Positions 1 through 8,576 of a DNA stretch of 64,000 nt are shown piece after piece. The position numbers were made by a program, and so were the translations under genes. The notes under the pieces are model-generated. The model was not told the origin of the DNA. It did not search any database and saw nothing but the letters and a program-made list of their open reading frames with translations. The stretch comes from Acetobacterium wieringae (lineage in GTDB: Bacteria; Bacillota; Clostridia; Eubacteriales; Eubacteriaceae). Position 1 is the stretch's first letter, and each line of letters starts with the position of its first letter. The stretch covers positions 1-64,000 of the forward strand of contig NZ_LKEU01000009.1 in NCBI RefSeq assembly GCF_001766835.1, in the 5' to 3' direction.

Positions 1-3000
1 TGGTGGTGAGCACCCGGACCCCCCGGGTCATTGAATCCCGCAAAACCAACCTGGAGCTGCTGCTTTCAAAACATATCGGCGACTGCGTCGCCCCCTGTAA
101 GCGGGCCTGTCCCGGCACCACCGACTGTCAGGGTTACGTCGGCCTAATTGCCAACGGCGAATTTTCCGAAGCTTTAAAACTGATCAAAGAACAATTACCC
201 TTGCCCGGAGCCATTGGCCGGGTCTGCCCCCACCCCTGTGAAACCGCCTGTCGCCGGGGGGAAGTCGATGAGCCCATCTCGATTGCCTGGCTCAAACGTT
301 TTGCCTCTGACTTTGATATGACCCATGCGATGTTTGTACCGGAAATTGCCAAAGACACTGGAAAATCCATCGGGATTATCGGCGGCGGCCCCGGCGGACT
401 CACCGCTGCCTATTACCTGATCCAGTCCGGTCATGCCGTGACCATTTATGACGCCATGCCCAAAATGGGTGGGATGCTGCGTTACGGGATTCCTGAATAC
501 CGACTGCCCAAAGGCGTGGTTGACGAAGAAGTGGGACTGATTGAAGACATGGGGGTGGTCTTTAAAAACAACACCCGGGTCGGTACCGATATCCCCTTTG
601 ACACCATCCGTAACAGCCATGACGCCGTCTACGTCGCATTAGGCGCCTGGACCAGTTCCGGACTAAGATGCGAAGGTATCGACGCTACCGGTGTCATCGG
701 CGGAATTGAACTGCTGCGGCAGGTGGCCAATAACGAACCCATCGTTCTCGGTAAAAAAGTCGCCATTGTCGGCGGCGGCAACACCGCCATGGATGCCTGC
801 CGGACTGCCATCCGTTTAGGCGCCAAGGAAGTCTATAATATCTACCGCCGCACCAAAGCCGAAATGCCGGCCGAAGCAATCGAGATCATCGAAGCCGAAG
901 AAGAAGGGGTGATCTTTAAAAATCTGACCAACCCCATTGAAGTCATCAAAGGCGATGACGGCCAGATTGTTAAAATCCGGCTTCAGAAAATGGCCCTTGG
1001 CGAGCCCGATGCCAGCGGCCGCCGCAGCCCGATCCCGATTCCCGGCGAAGAAGAGATTCTTGACATTGATACCCTGATTCTGGCCATTGGCCAGGGCATC
1101 AACCCGGATGGGATTGGCGGCGAAAATGGCCTGACGCTGACCAAATGGAATACCGTGCTGGCCGATGAACAGACCTTCCGCACCAATCTGGAGGGCGTTT
1201 TTGCCGGTGGTGACTGCATCAACAGCGGCGCTTCCATTGTCATCAAAGCCGTTGGCGATGCCAAAAAAGCCGTGCCCTTTATTGAAGGCTACTTAAACGG
1301 TGAAACCATTGCCTACCATGAACCCTATTATGTTACCCGGGAAGTCGTCGATCAGGATTACCTCGAAAGCATCAAGAAAAATAAACGGCCGGCAATGACT
1401 CATCTGGCACCGGAAGAACGCAACGACAACTTCCTCGAAGTCGTCGAAGGCTATACCCCACTCCAGGCCGTGGAAGAAGCCAAACGGTGCCTCGAGTGCG
1501 GCTGCCAGGATTATTTTGAGTGTAAGCTGGTGGCCTATGCCAACGAATATGCGGTCAAACCCGACCGCTTCAAAGGAAAGAATCCGGAAGCAAAAATTCA
1601 GGACGACCACCCCTTTGTCATCCGGGATAACAGCAAGTGCATCACCTGTGGTCTCTGCGTCCGGGTCTGCGATGAAATCGTCGGCGTCCAGGCTCTGGGT
1701 CTGGTTGATCGGGGCTTTGAAACCATTGTCGAACCAGCCCTGCGCCAACCACTAAAAGACACCGGCTGTGTCAGCTGCGGCCTGTGTATCTCGGTCTGTC
1801 CCACCGGCGCCTTAAGAGAAGGTCTCACCGGCATTAAACAGATCCCGCTGGATACTGATAAAACCGAATCCACATGCGGTTACTGCTCTGCCGGTTGCCA
1901 GATTATTATTGAATCCAAGGGTGATACCATTATTAAAGCGATTCCCCGGAAAAACCATCAGGAGATCAACCAGGGGGTCATGTGCGGTCGGGGCCGCTTC
2001 GGCACCAACCTGGTGCAGTGGGGCGATCGCATCACCACTCCGCTGATTCGCAACAAACAAGGCGAGCTTATCGAAGCCACCTGGTATGATGCCCTGGTTG
2101 CCATTGCCAAAAAATCCCAGAGTATTGCCGCCCGCTATGGTGCTAATGCTGTGAAGATGGGGATTTCACCCAAATATACCAACGAAGAAATCCATACCTT
2201 CACCCGGCTGGCGGCAGTGCTCCGGGCGGAAACCTTCAGTTTCAGCAACCGTCATGATGGTGCGAAAGACGTTCTCAAGAGTGATTATCAGATCCGGGAT
2301 ATGAACGCCATTGTGACCGCCGATACCATTCTGGTCCTGGGTATGCTGCCGGTCAACAACCCGATTGTCAAGTATAAGCTCACCCAGGCATCAAAAAACG
2401 GCGCCAGTATTTTTGTCATCAACCATCTGGAAAGCGGTTATGATCACATCGCCGATGAGTTTATCACCGAATGCGAGGATCTGGAGTTTTTGGGAGAAAT
2501 TACCAAGTATGTGCTGGAAAACGGAACCATCAACACTGATCTCAACAATCTGGAGCAGTTAAAAGCATCCCTGGAAGACTTTGACATCGGTGACGAAGCC
2601 CAGATTATCGGCGAAGGTCTGGTCAATGCCAAAAACCTGGTGGTGGTACTGGGTGATAAGTATATCACGGAAGAAGCATCTGCTTTGGTCGGCGATATAC
2701 TGGCGCTATTGGGCAAAACAGACGGCAGACGCAGCGGTATCTTCAGAGTGGCTGTTAAGAACAACAGCCGGGGACTCACTGCCCTTGGGGTGACCAATAC
2801 CCCGGAAGTTCTGGCCGATGCCAAAGCGCTGCTGCTTTTTGGTGAAGATCCCAATGCTGACTTAAGTGGCTATGACTTTTTAATGGTGCAGGATACTCAT
2901 CTGACAGATGCCGCTCAGAAAGCTGACGTGGTGCTGCCAGCCCTGGCCTTCCCGGAAGTGAGTGGCACCTTTGTCAATACCGAAGGACGGTTACTAAAAG

Positions 3001-3302
3001 TAAAAGAAGCTGTGGACAATCCCCTGGAACTGAGTAATCTGAAAATGGCTCAGGCCATCGCGGATATTCTCTCAACCGATCTGGGATCCGCCTGTCCGGG
3101 CAAGATTTTAAAAGCCATTGGGGAAACTCATGATGCCTTCAGAAATGTGGGCGTCGGTGAACTGCTCAACGGCCAGCAAACCGAAAGCGGTGAAACCGCC
3201 CTTAAACCCTATCAGGAAGGACGTCTCTTTACGGAAATCCCCTATACTGATTATTTGATGAATGAGATTCAGGGCGAACTGAATAAGGTGATTAATCATT
3301 AA
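1..3302 (+). CDS. GltD/NuoG-like flavo-iron-sulfur NAD(P)H oxidoreductase subunit (5'-truncated)
   Basis: The open frame runs in from the left edge; the first visible residues (VVSTRTPRVIE) look like the end of an N-terminal [2Fe-2S] ferredoxin domain, so the true start is outside. About 1,100 residues are visible. In order: a GltD-type Fe-S domain (residues ~28-90, ending RVCPHPCETACRRGEVDEP), an FAD-binding GxGxxG (~124), an NADPH-binding GGGNTAMD (~257), a Cys-rich linker (CLECGC), two 4Fe-4S ferredoxin motifs (~545-600), then a formate-dehydrogenase/NuoG-like domain starting CGYCSAGC. The stretch where formate dehydrogenases carry the catalytic Sec/Cys reads FSNRHDGAK, so formate chemistry is unlikely. 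It is probably the NADPH-handling subunit of a soluble transhydrogenase or bifurcating complex (NfnB/Stn-like); partners would lie upstream. The exact complex is inferred. Confidence 0.75.
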   Translation, partial: VVSTRTPRVIESRKTNLELLLSKHIGDCVAPCKRACPGTTDCQGYVGLIANGEFSEALKLIKEQLPLPGAIGRVCPHPCETACRRGEVDEPISIAWLKRFASDFDMTHAMFVPEIAKDTGKSIGIIGGGPGGLTAAYYLIQSGHAVTIYDAMPKMGGMLRYGIPEYRLPKGVVDEEVGLIEDMGVVFKNNTRVGTDIPFDTIRNSHDAVYVALGAWTSSGLRCEGIDATGVIGGIELLRQVANNEPIVLGKKVAIVGGGNTAMDACRTAIRLGAKEVYNIYRRTKAEMPAEAIEIIEAEEEGVIFKNLTNPIEVIKGDDGQIVKIRLQKMALGEPDASGRRSPIPIPGEEEILDIDTLILAIGQGINPDGIGGENGLTLTKWNTVLADEQTFRTNLEGVFAGGDCINSGASIVIKAVGDAKKAVPFIEGYLNGETIAYHEPYYVTREVVDQDYLESIKKNKRPAMTHLAPEERNDNFLEVVEGYTPLQAVEEAKRCLECGCQDYFECKLVAYANEYAVKPDRFKGKNPEAKIQDDHPFVIRDNSKCITCGLCVRVCDEIVGVQALGLVDRGFETIVEPALRQPLKDTGCVSCGLCISVCPTGALREGLTGIKQIPLDTDKTESTCGYCSAGCQIIIESKGDTIIKAIPRKNHQEINQGVMCGRGRFGTNLVQWGDRITTPLIRNKQGELIEATWYDALVAIAKKSQSIAARYGANAVKMGISPKYTNEEIHTFTRLAAVLRAETFSFSNRHDGAKDVLKSDYQIRDMNAIVTADTILVLGMLPVNNPIVKYKLTQASKNGASIFVINHLESGYDHIADEFITECEDLEFLGEITKYVLENGTINTDLNNLEQLKASLEDFDIGDEAQIIGEGLVNAKNLVVVLGDKYITEEASALVGDILALLGKTDGRRSGIFRVAVKNNSRGLTALGVTNTPEVLADAKALLLFGEDPNADLSGYDFLMVQDTHLTDAAQKADVVLPALAFPEVSGTFVNTEGRLLKVKEAVDNPLELSNLKMAQAIADILSTDLGSACPGKILKAIGETHDAFRNVGVGELLNGQQTESGETALKPYQEGRLFTEIPYTDYLMNEIQGELNKVINH

Positions 3303-3376
3303 AATCCCTTTTATTATGAGCTTTTAAAGAATAGATCGTAGAACTCAATAAAATAACTAAAAATTGTCGATAAACT

Positions 3377-3419
3377 AAAAGTACCGTTTTGATGATCGTT
3401 TCAAAACGGTACTTTTTAG
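3377..3419 (+). terminator. Intrinsic terminator after the oxidoreductase gene
   Basis: A perfect 16-bp stem (3377-3392 with 3401-3416) has an 8-nt loop and runs into a T-tract. It lies about 75 bp after the stop codon and separates this gene from the reverse-strand genes that follow. Confidence 0.85.
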
Positions 3420-3456
3420 ATAAAAGATGCAAAATAGAAATGCGGTTTTTGGTGTG

Positions 3457-3759
3457 TTATTCTTCTTCACAAATCAGTAAAAATATTTCTCGGGCGACCC
3501 CAGTTAGATTGGTTTGATCTTCAAAGGATAGGTTTCGGATTTTGGCTACAATGGGATTATTTCCTGAATATAAGGCATCAGCCTTCATTACAACTTGCAT
3601 TTGCGACGGTGACATATTTGTCAATTGATAAGTAGCCGGATTAAGGGTGATACCAATTCGTTTTTCGTTTTTGATAAACTCCATTCGATTTCCGCAAACA
3701 AGACCTTGTTCAAGATAGGTCCATCCTTCACACTGGGCTTTGGCTAAAATTTTCTTCAT
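3457..3759 (-). CDS. Hypothetical protein, 100 aa
   Basis: I do not recognise the family. The product is a small soluble protein with no signal peptide, membrane segment or cysteine motif beyond three scattered Cys; it ends in an acidic LLICEEE. The start is placed at the ATG beginning MKKILAKAQ, because an AGGAG Shine-Dalgarno lies 9 nt upstream of it; the TTG three codons earlier would abut the SD directly. It is the last gene of a reverse-strand group with the membrane protein and XRE regulator upstream of it (about 40 bp from the nearer), so it may be co-transcribed with them. Coding status rests on the intact frame plus the good ribosome binding site. Confidence 0.6.
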   Translation of the reverse strand: MKKILAKAQCEGWTYLEQGLVCGNRMEFIKNEKRIGITLNPATYQLTNMSPSQMQVVMKADALYSGNNPIVAKIRNLSFEDQTNLTGVAREIFLLICEEE

Positions 3760-3799
3760 TGTTGGCAACTCCTATAAAAATTATGTTACTTTAGTGAAA

Positions 3800-4543
3800 T
3801 TATTGGACATTGTCCAGCTGTCCATGCTGAAATCGGTTGGCAGATCTAGCATAAACCAGAGTTTGAGTAATCCATAAAAACCCAATCAGTAAATAAGGAA
3901 AGATGCCAATATTAACTGCAATGGAAATGAGCAGACACAATGTCATAACACCGCAGTAAACAAAATTCATGAGTTGGTAGCAACGATAGGACGCCTTGTA
4001 AATCACAAATTTTTCAGCTTCATCACAACTTTTGATCCATTCTTTGTCAAAGTTAAAATCGAGTGGGTTGCCTTTTTTCTCGGGATACAAAACTTTTGTC
4101 AATTTTATCGTAAGAACCATCATGATTAAAGCAAACGATGTATTGAGTAAAAATAGAACCAGACCAATAAGTACAGGTTCATTCAGGGCATTAGTAACGG
4201 TGATTCCGAAGAGACAAAATCCACTGATCATGGTTGCCGAAATTAGCGGAAGTAAAACACCAAGCTGATGATCAATCTGATCAAAAAGGGCATCATCATT
4301 AGGATCTAGACGATTTAATTTATGTTTTACTGAGAAGAAGATAATTAGTATCAGCAATGCGCATAATCCAAAGATAAAGAATTGAATGTATAAATTGTTA
4401 TGCAAGATCAAATTTTGAAAGTTTAATAAACCGTGGAAGATTGCGGTTTCAAAATGAATAATGAACCAACCCAATAATCCGCCAATCAGTGATGAGACGA
4501 TGATGGCGATTAAAAATTTTAGTGTCTGTTTTTGTATTTTCAT
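3800..4543 (-). CDS. DUF3169-like integral membrane protein
   Basis: The 247-residue product has six predicted hydrophobic helices: two near the N-terminus (~10-30 and 50-70), two in the middle (~95-150) and two at the C-terminus (~195-235). A charged cytoplasmic loop (YPEKKGNPLDFNFDKEW) sits between. Size, topology and its place directly downstream of a ~67-aa XRE regulator match the DUF3169 family, whose function is not established. An AGGAG SD precedes the ATG. It starts 3 bp after the regulator gene stops, so the two form an operon, probably autoregulated through the operators upstream. A role in membrane stress or as an effector of the regulator is only a guess. Confidence 0.65.
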   Translation of the reverse strand: MKIQKQTLKFLIAIIVSSLIGGLLGWFIIHFETAIFHGLLNFQNLILHNNLYIQFFIFGLCALLILIIFFSVKHKLNRLDPNDDALFDQIDHQLGVLLPLISATMISGFCLFGITVTNALNEPVLIGLVLFLLNTSFALIMMVLTIKLTKVLYPEKKGNPLDFNFDKEWIKSCDEAEKFVIYKASYRCYQLMNFVYCGVMTLCLLISIAVNIGIFPYLLIGFLWITQTLVYARSANRFQHGQLDNVQ

Positions 4544-4546
4544 TGT

Positions 4547-4750
4547 TTACTCCTCTTCATATAAAAATAGTTCTTCAACGGTTGTTCCAAATACTTTAGC
4601 GATTCTTAGAGCCAAAATAACAGATGGGGAATAGTCACCCCGTTCAATCAGACTGATTGTTTGTCGGGATGTGCCGACCATTTTTCCCAAATCTGACTGG
4701 TTCAGATTATCGCGCGCACGATATTCCTTCAAGCGATTCTTCAATCCCAC
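4547..4750 (-). CDS. Small XRE/Cro-CI-family transcriptional regulator
   Basis: The product is a 67-residue single-domain helix-turn-helix protein. The HTH core is visible (NQSDLGKMVGTSRQTISLIE), followed by RGDYSPSVILALRIAKVFGTTVEELF, typical of minimal XRE repressors paired with DUF3169-type membrane proteins. The start is placed at GTG 4750, which has a GGAGGT ribosome binding site 6 nt upstream. A longer reading from 4852 would add a hydrophobic segment, but that segment is only the translation of the promoter and operator DNA. Expected role: dimeric DNA-binding repressor of its own operon. Confidence 0.85.
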   Translation of the reverse strand: MGLKNRLKEYRARDNLNQSDLGKMVGTSRQTISLIERGDYSPSVILALRIAKVFGTTVEELFLYEEE

Positions 4751-4778
4751 AATGGCACCTCCAGAGCCCATAATTGTT

Positions 4779-4852
4779 TTGACAATAATAAATGTCATGA
4801 TGACAACTATTATTGTCAAAAACAGTATAACTCTGTCAATAATAATTGTCAA
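4779..4852. promoter_or_regulatory. Three 19-bp operator-like palindromes upstream of the XRE regulator
   Basis: Three near-identical dyads lie at 4779-4797, 4801-4819 and 4834-4852, fitting the consensus TTGACAATAATAATTGTCAA. Their starts are 22 and 33 bp apart, close to whole helical turns. The third overlaps the -35 and the second overlaps the expected transcription start of the regulator promoter. This is the layout expected for cooperative autorepression by the neighbouring XRE protein. Repeat structure is seen directly; the binding protein is inferred. Confidence 0.75.
4824..4852 (-). promoter_or_regulatory. SigmaA-type promoter of the XRE-DUF3169 operon
   Basis: Read on the reverse strand, a consensus TTGACA (4852-4847) is followed after exactly 17 bp by TATACT (4829-4824). 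The -35 hexamer is inside the third palindrome. Confidence 0.75.
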
Positions 4853-4951
4853 GTGAAGCTTTTCAATTTATTCAATGTTCAATCGTCAATACTTTTGGTA
4901 TAATAACTATATTTGTATTATTGAGAGTAAAGAAAGAGAAAGCGAGATCAA

Positions 4952-7594
4952 ATGAAAAGTATCTTAATCGATGGGAACAGTCTTTTTTACCGAACCTTTT
5001 ACGCTATCCGGGAAATGTCAAATTCCAAGGGCGTGCCGACAAATGCCATTTATGGTTTTGTTAATATATTAGTTAAAATTCAAGATGAATATAAACCGGA
5101 TTATTTAGGGATTGCCTTCGACCTTAAGGGGCCAACCTTCAGACATCTGGCTTATGACGACTATAAGGGCGGACGTCTCAATATGCCAGAGCTTCTGGCG
5201 GAACAGTTTTCAATTTTAAAAGAGCTACTAAGAAAAATGAACATTGCCATTGTTGAGCTGGAGGGTTATGAAGCTGACGATATTATTGGCACATTGGCTA
5301 CCATCGGAGCTGAAAAAGGGATCAAAACAGAAATCATCACCGGCGATCGGGATGCTTTTCAGTTAGTGGGGCCGCAAATTAAGGTCTTGTATACTAAAAA
5401 AGGAATATCTCAATTGGAAGAAGTTGATGAAGCCTGGGTACAAAATCAGTATGGTTTGACACCCCCGGATCTGATTGATTTAAAAGCGCTGATGGGTGAT
5501 AAATCGGACAATATTCCCGGAATTGCGGGAATTGGCGAAAAAACAGCGATCAAATTGATTCAGCAATATGGAAATCTGGAAGCGATCTATGATCACATTG
5601 ACGATCAAAAAGGTAAGCAAAAGGAAAAAATCATCGCTGGAAAAGATGATGCTTTTATGAGTCGGATGTTGGGAACCATAAAACGGGACGTTCCCTGGCA
5701 GGGTGACTTTGAAGAACTGAGCTTTCACGATATTTTTAATCCTGAAAGCATTGCATTGCTCAAGGAATTGGAATTTAATACATTATTATCAAAAATAGAT
5801 GCAACCGATACAGTGGAAACCATCGAAAAATGCCTTGACTTTCGTTGGATAAAAACGGCTGCTGAAATGGATGAATTGTTTAATAAAATGGCAAACGCCG
5901 CAGAAGTGATCATATATTATCATCAAGAGGATACCCAGATTTATTTTGCCCTTGGAATTGAAACGAGCTATTACTACCTTAATTCCGCGGCGGTTGTAAA
6001 CTTGAAATTTTTTGATAAGCTCAAAAATTTGCCCAATATGAAAACAATCGCACTGGTTAGCCAGGATTTAAAGAACCTGATTCATATTTTTAATAAAAAC
6101 GGCATTTGTGAAGTTAACGAAGCCTTTGATACCTATATTGCCACCTATCTATTGAGTCCTGGTGATCAGCGCTATGACTTAAAATCTGCCGCCTATCAGT
6201 ATCTCAATCGAATGATTCTGGATGATGAGGAAATGTTTGGGAAAGGCAAAAAAATGATCAAGGCAGAAGACTTGGACGAACAGCTACTAGCTGACTATAT
6301 GATCAAAAACTGTGAAACCATCAAAGATTTAAAAGCTGTTCTGGAAAGAGAACTTGAAACAACGGAAATGATGACCTTATTTAAGACCATCGAAATGCCT
6401 TTATTGGAAGTGATGGTATCGATGGAGGAACTGGGATTTAAAATTGACTTAAGCCAACTTGAAGTGCTTTCAGGTGAGTTTGAGAGCAAGCTTACCAGTC
6501 TCACCAGTGATATCTACGAACTGGCCGAAACGGAAAGTTTTAACATTAACTCTCCCAAACAATTGGGAGAGGTGCTTTTTGAACAGCTAAAACTGCCGAT
6601 AGTGAAAAAGACCAAAACTGGTTATTCAACCAATATCGAAGTATTGGAGCAACTGATTCATTTTCATCCCATCATTGAAAAAATTATTGAGTATCGGATG
6701 CTGTCAAAATTGGATTCGACCTATGGCCGGGGGTTGATGGCTTTTGTAGAACCCAAAACCCAGAAGATTTATTCAACCTTTAACCAGACCGTGGCGGCAA
6801 CTGGAAGGCTTAGCAGTTCGAACCCTAATCTGCAGAATATTCCGGTAAAAACAGAAATGGGACGAGCGATCAGGCGGGTTTTTGTACCTTCGACGAGTGA
6901 TCGTATTTTGGTGGATGCCGACTATTCGCAGATTGAGCTCCGGGTTTTAGCCCACCTTTCAGGGGATGAAAACTTGATCGATGCGTTTAGAAAAGAACAG
7001 GATATACACACTCGCACCGCCTCTGAAATTTTTGGGATTTCACTGGATGCTGTTACCCGAACCCAGCGTGGCCAGGCCAAGGCCATTAATTTTGGACTGA
7101 TCTATGGCAAACAGGCTTTTAGTTTGGGGAAAGATCTGGGAATCTCCCGAAATGAGGCGCAAGATTATATCAACCGTTATTTTTCCCGTTATCCCAAAGT
7201 TCAGGCTTATATGGATAATGTCAAACAACAGGTTAAAGAAGAAGGTTATGTGACCACCATTTGGGGAAGAAGACGTTACATTCCGGAAATAAACTCCAGA
7301 AATGCCATGCTGGTTCAAGCGGGTGAAAGGATGGCCCTAAATACCCCAATTCAGGGGAGTGCAGCGGATATTATCAAGCTTGCCATGATTAAAGTCTATA
7401 AACGCCTAAATGCGGAGAATCTAAAAGCACAGCTGATCCTGCAAGTGCATGATGAGTTGATCATTGATACCCCTAAAAATGAATGCGCCCAGGTGGAGGT
7501 ACTGATTAAAGAAGAAATGGAAGGGGCGGCTCAATTAAGTGTGCCGTTAACGGTGGATGTAAACACCGGGTTGTCCTGGTATGATGTGAAATAG
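4952..7594 (+). CDS. polA: DNA polymerase I
   Basis: The 880-residue length is normal for PolA. The N-terminal 5'-nuclease domain (1 to ~290) carries the acidic motifs (EADDIIGTLA, TGDRDAFQLV, GDKSDNIPGI). The middle 3'-5' exonuclease-like domain (~300-470) lacks a recognisable DxE proofreading motif, as in Bacillus PolA, so it is probably structural only. The polymerase domain has motif A (DADYSQIELRV, ~654), motif B (RGQAKAINFGLIYG, ~708) and motif C (QVHDELIID, ~830). It fills gaps and removes RNA primers in repair and lagging-strand synthesis. A TATAAT at 4899-4904 is a likely -10 with a poor -35. coaE follows 11 bp downstream, so they are likely co-transcribed. Confidence 0.97.
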   Translation: MKSILIDGNSLFYRTFYAIREMSNSKGVPTNAIYGFVNILVKIQDEYKPDYLGIAFDLKGPTFRHLAYDDYKGGRLNMPELLAEQFSILKELLRKMNIAIVELEGYEADDIIGTLATIGAEKGIKTEIITGDRDAFQLVGPQIKVLYTKKGISQLEEVDEAWVQNQYGLTPPDLIDLKALMGDKSDNIPGIAGIGEKTAIKLIQQYGNLEAIYDHIDDQKGKQKEKIIAGKDDAFMSRMLGTIKRDVPWQGDFEELSFHDIFNPESIALLKELEFNTLLSKIDATDTVETIEKCLDFRWIKTAAEMDELFNKMANAAEVIIYYHQEDTQIYFALGIETSYYYLNSAAVVNLKFFDKLKNLPNMKTIALVSQDLKNLIHIFNKNGICEVNEAFDTYIATYLLSPGDQRYDLKSAAYQYLNRMILDDEEMFGKGKKMIKAEDLDEQLLADYMIKNCETIKDLKAVLERELETTEMMTLFKTIEMPLLEVMVSMEELGFKIDLSQLEVLSGEFESKLTSLTSDIYELAETESFNINSPKQLGEVLFEQLKLPIVKKTKTGYSTNIEVLEQLIHFHPIIEKIIEYRMLSKLDSTYGRGLMAFVEPKTQKIYSTFNQTVAATGRLSSSNPNLQNIPVKTEMGRAIRRVFVPSTSDRILVDADYSQIELRVLAHLSGDENLIDAFRKEQDIHTRTASEIFGISLDAVTRTQRGQAKAINFGLIYGKQAFSLGKDLGISRNEAQDYINRYFSRYPKVQAYMDNVKQQVKEEGYVTTIWGRRRYIPEINSRNAMLVQAGERMALNTPIQGSAADIIKLAMIKVYKRLNAENLKAQLILQVHDELIIDTPKNECAQVEVLIKEEMEGAAQLSVPLTVDVNTGLSWYDVK

Positions 7595-7605
7595 CAGGTG
7601 TAGTA

Positions 7606-8211
7606 ATGAGAATCATTGGAATAACAGGTGGAATTGCTTCAGGCAAGTCCACGGTCACAGATATTTTAAAAAAACGCTTTAACTACATTGTCATTGATGC
7701 GGATCAATTAGCTCGCCAGGCAGTTGAGCCGGAAAGTCCTGGCCTAAAGAAAATTATAATGGCTTTTGGAGAGACGGTCATTGATGAAAATGGGGAATTA
7801 AATCGTAGTATGCTGGGAGAGATTATTGCTAATAATGACCATGCCAGGACAAAACTCAATGCGATGATTCATCCGGAAGTAAAAAAACTCTATGATCAGC
7901 AAATCAGCTTTTATCGAAAATCAGGAATTCCGACAGTTTTCTATGATTGTCCCCTGCTTTTCGAAACAAATCTGCAAAATACGGTCGACGAGACGATTTT
8001 GGTGGTTGCAGACAAAGAGATTCGCATTGAGCGGATCATGGAGAGAGATAATCTGACCAGGGAGCAGGCAATCAGACGAATTGAGATGCAGATGTCAGAT
8101 GAAGAAAAAATCGCTCTGGCTGATACAATTATCGAAAATAATGGCAGCATGAATGATCTTTTAATCACAATCAATGTTTATTTTAGTCGAAGAAAGTTAT
8201 TAGTGAGATAA
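7606..8211 (+). CDS. coaE: Dephospho-CoA kinase
   Basis: It catalyses the last step of CoA synthesis, phosphorylating the 3'-hydroxyl of dephospho-CoA with ATP. The P-loop GGIASGKST is at residues 7-16 and the substrate-binding DADQLARQAV follows near residue 31; YDCPLLFE and the lid region (RIMERDNLTREQA) are typical. The length of 201 aa is normal. The polA-coaE order is common in Firmicutes. CoA supply matters especially in an acetogen making acetyl-CoA, although nothing in the sequence shows special regulation. Confidence 0.95.
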   Translation: MRIIGITGGIASGKSTVTDILKKRFNYIVIDADQLARQAVEPESPGLKKIIMAFGETVIDENGELNRSMLGEIIANNDHARTKLNAMIHPEVKKLYDQQISFYRKSGIPTVFYDCPLLFETNLQNTVDETILVVADKEIRIERIMERDNLTREQAIRRIEMQMSDEEKIALADTIIENNGSMNDLLITINVYFSRRKLLVR

Positions 8212-8261
8212 TCTTGCCATAATGAAAAATTCAAAAAAATGTCGATAAGTAAAAAAAATAG

Positions 8262-8290
8262 TTGAAATTATTAAGCCATTCCGTTATAAT
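8262..8290 (+). promoter_or_regulatory. SigmaA promoter of tRNA-Leu
   Basis: TTGAAA (8262-8267), a 17-bp spacer and a perfect TATAAT (8285-8290) lie 31 bp before the mature tRNA 5' end. Confidence 0.8.
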
Positions 8291-8321
8291 AAAAAAACAG
8301 GGTCAAAACACCTGTTATTAT

Positions 8322-8408
8322 GCGAGGATGGTGGAACTGGCAGACACGCAGGTTTGAGGGATCTGTTGCAGCAATGCAGTGAGGGTTCAAATCCCTTTTC
8401 TCGCACCA
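8322..8408 (+). tRNA. tRNA-Leu (anticodon GAG)
   Basis: This is an 87-nt class II tRNA with a 7-bp acceptor stem (GCGAGGA with TTCTCGC) and a CCA encoded in the DNA. The anticodon arm is CAGGT-TTGAGGG-ATCTG, giving GAG. A variable arm and the T-loop GGTTCAAATCC are present. It reads CUC and CUU leucine codons. It stands alone with its own promoter and terminator. Confidence 0.96.
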
Positions 8409-8418
8409 ATTTAAAAAC

Positions 8419-8452
8419 AAAAAGTCGATTGCTTATGCAGTCGACTTTTTTC
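8419..8452 (+). terminator. Terminator of tRNA-Leu
   Basis: A 14-bp stem (8419-8432 with 8437-8450, one T-G pair) with a TTAT tetraloop ends in a run of T, starting 10 bp after the CCA end. Confidence 0.9.
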
Positions 8453-8576
8453 TTTGGATGACGATTTTGGTCTGATCCGTTGTTGGTTATAATTAAGTAA
8501 AAAAATAGGAATTTTTGTTATGATAACTTGGCTGTAAAATATTAATTTAAGCGACAGTGATTATGCGAGGTGAAGA

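Noticed and set aside
1873..2430. Formate dehydrogenase catalytic subunit
   Set aside because: The Cys/Sec that would bind the metal is absent (NRHDGAK) and NuoG-like features dominate.
4751..4852. N-terminal membrane helix on the XRE regulator
   Set aside because: The hydrophobic residues are the translation of three TTGACAAT-type palindromes and the promoter; a GGAGGT SD fits the GTG at 4750 and gives a normal-sized XRE protein.
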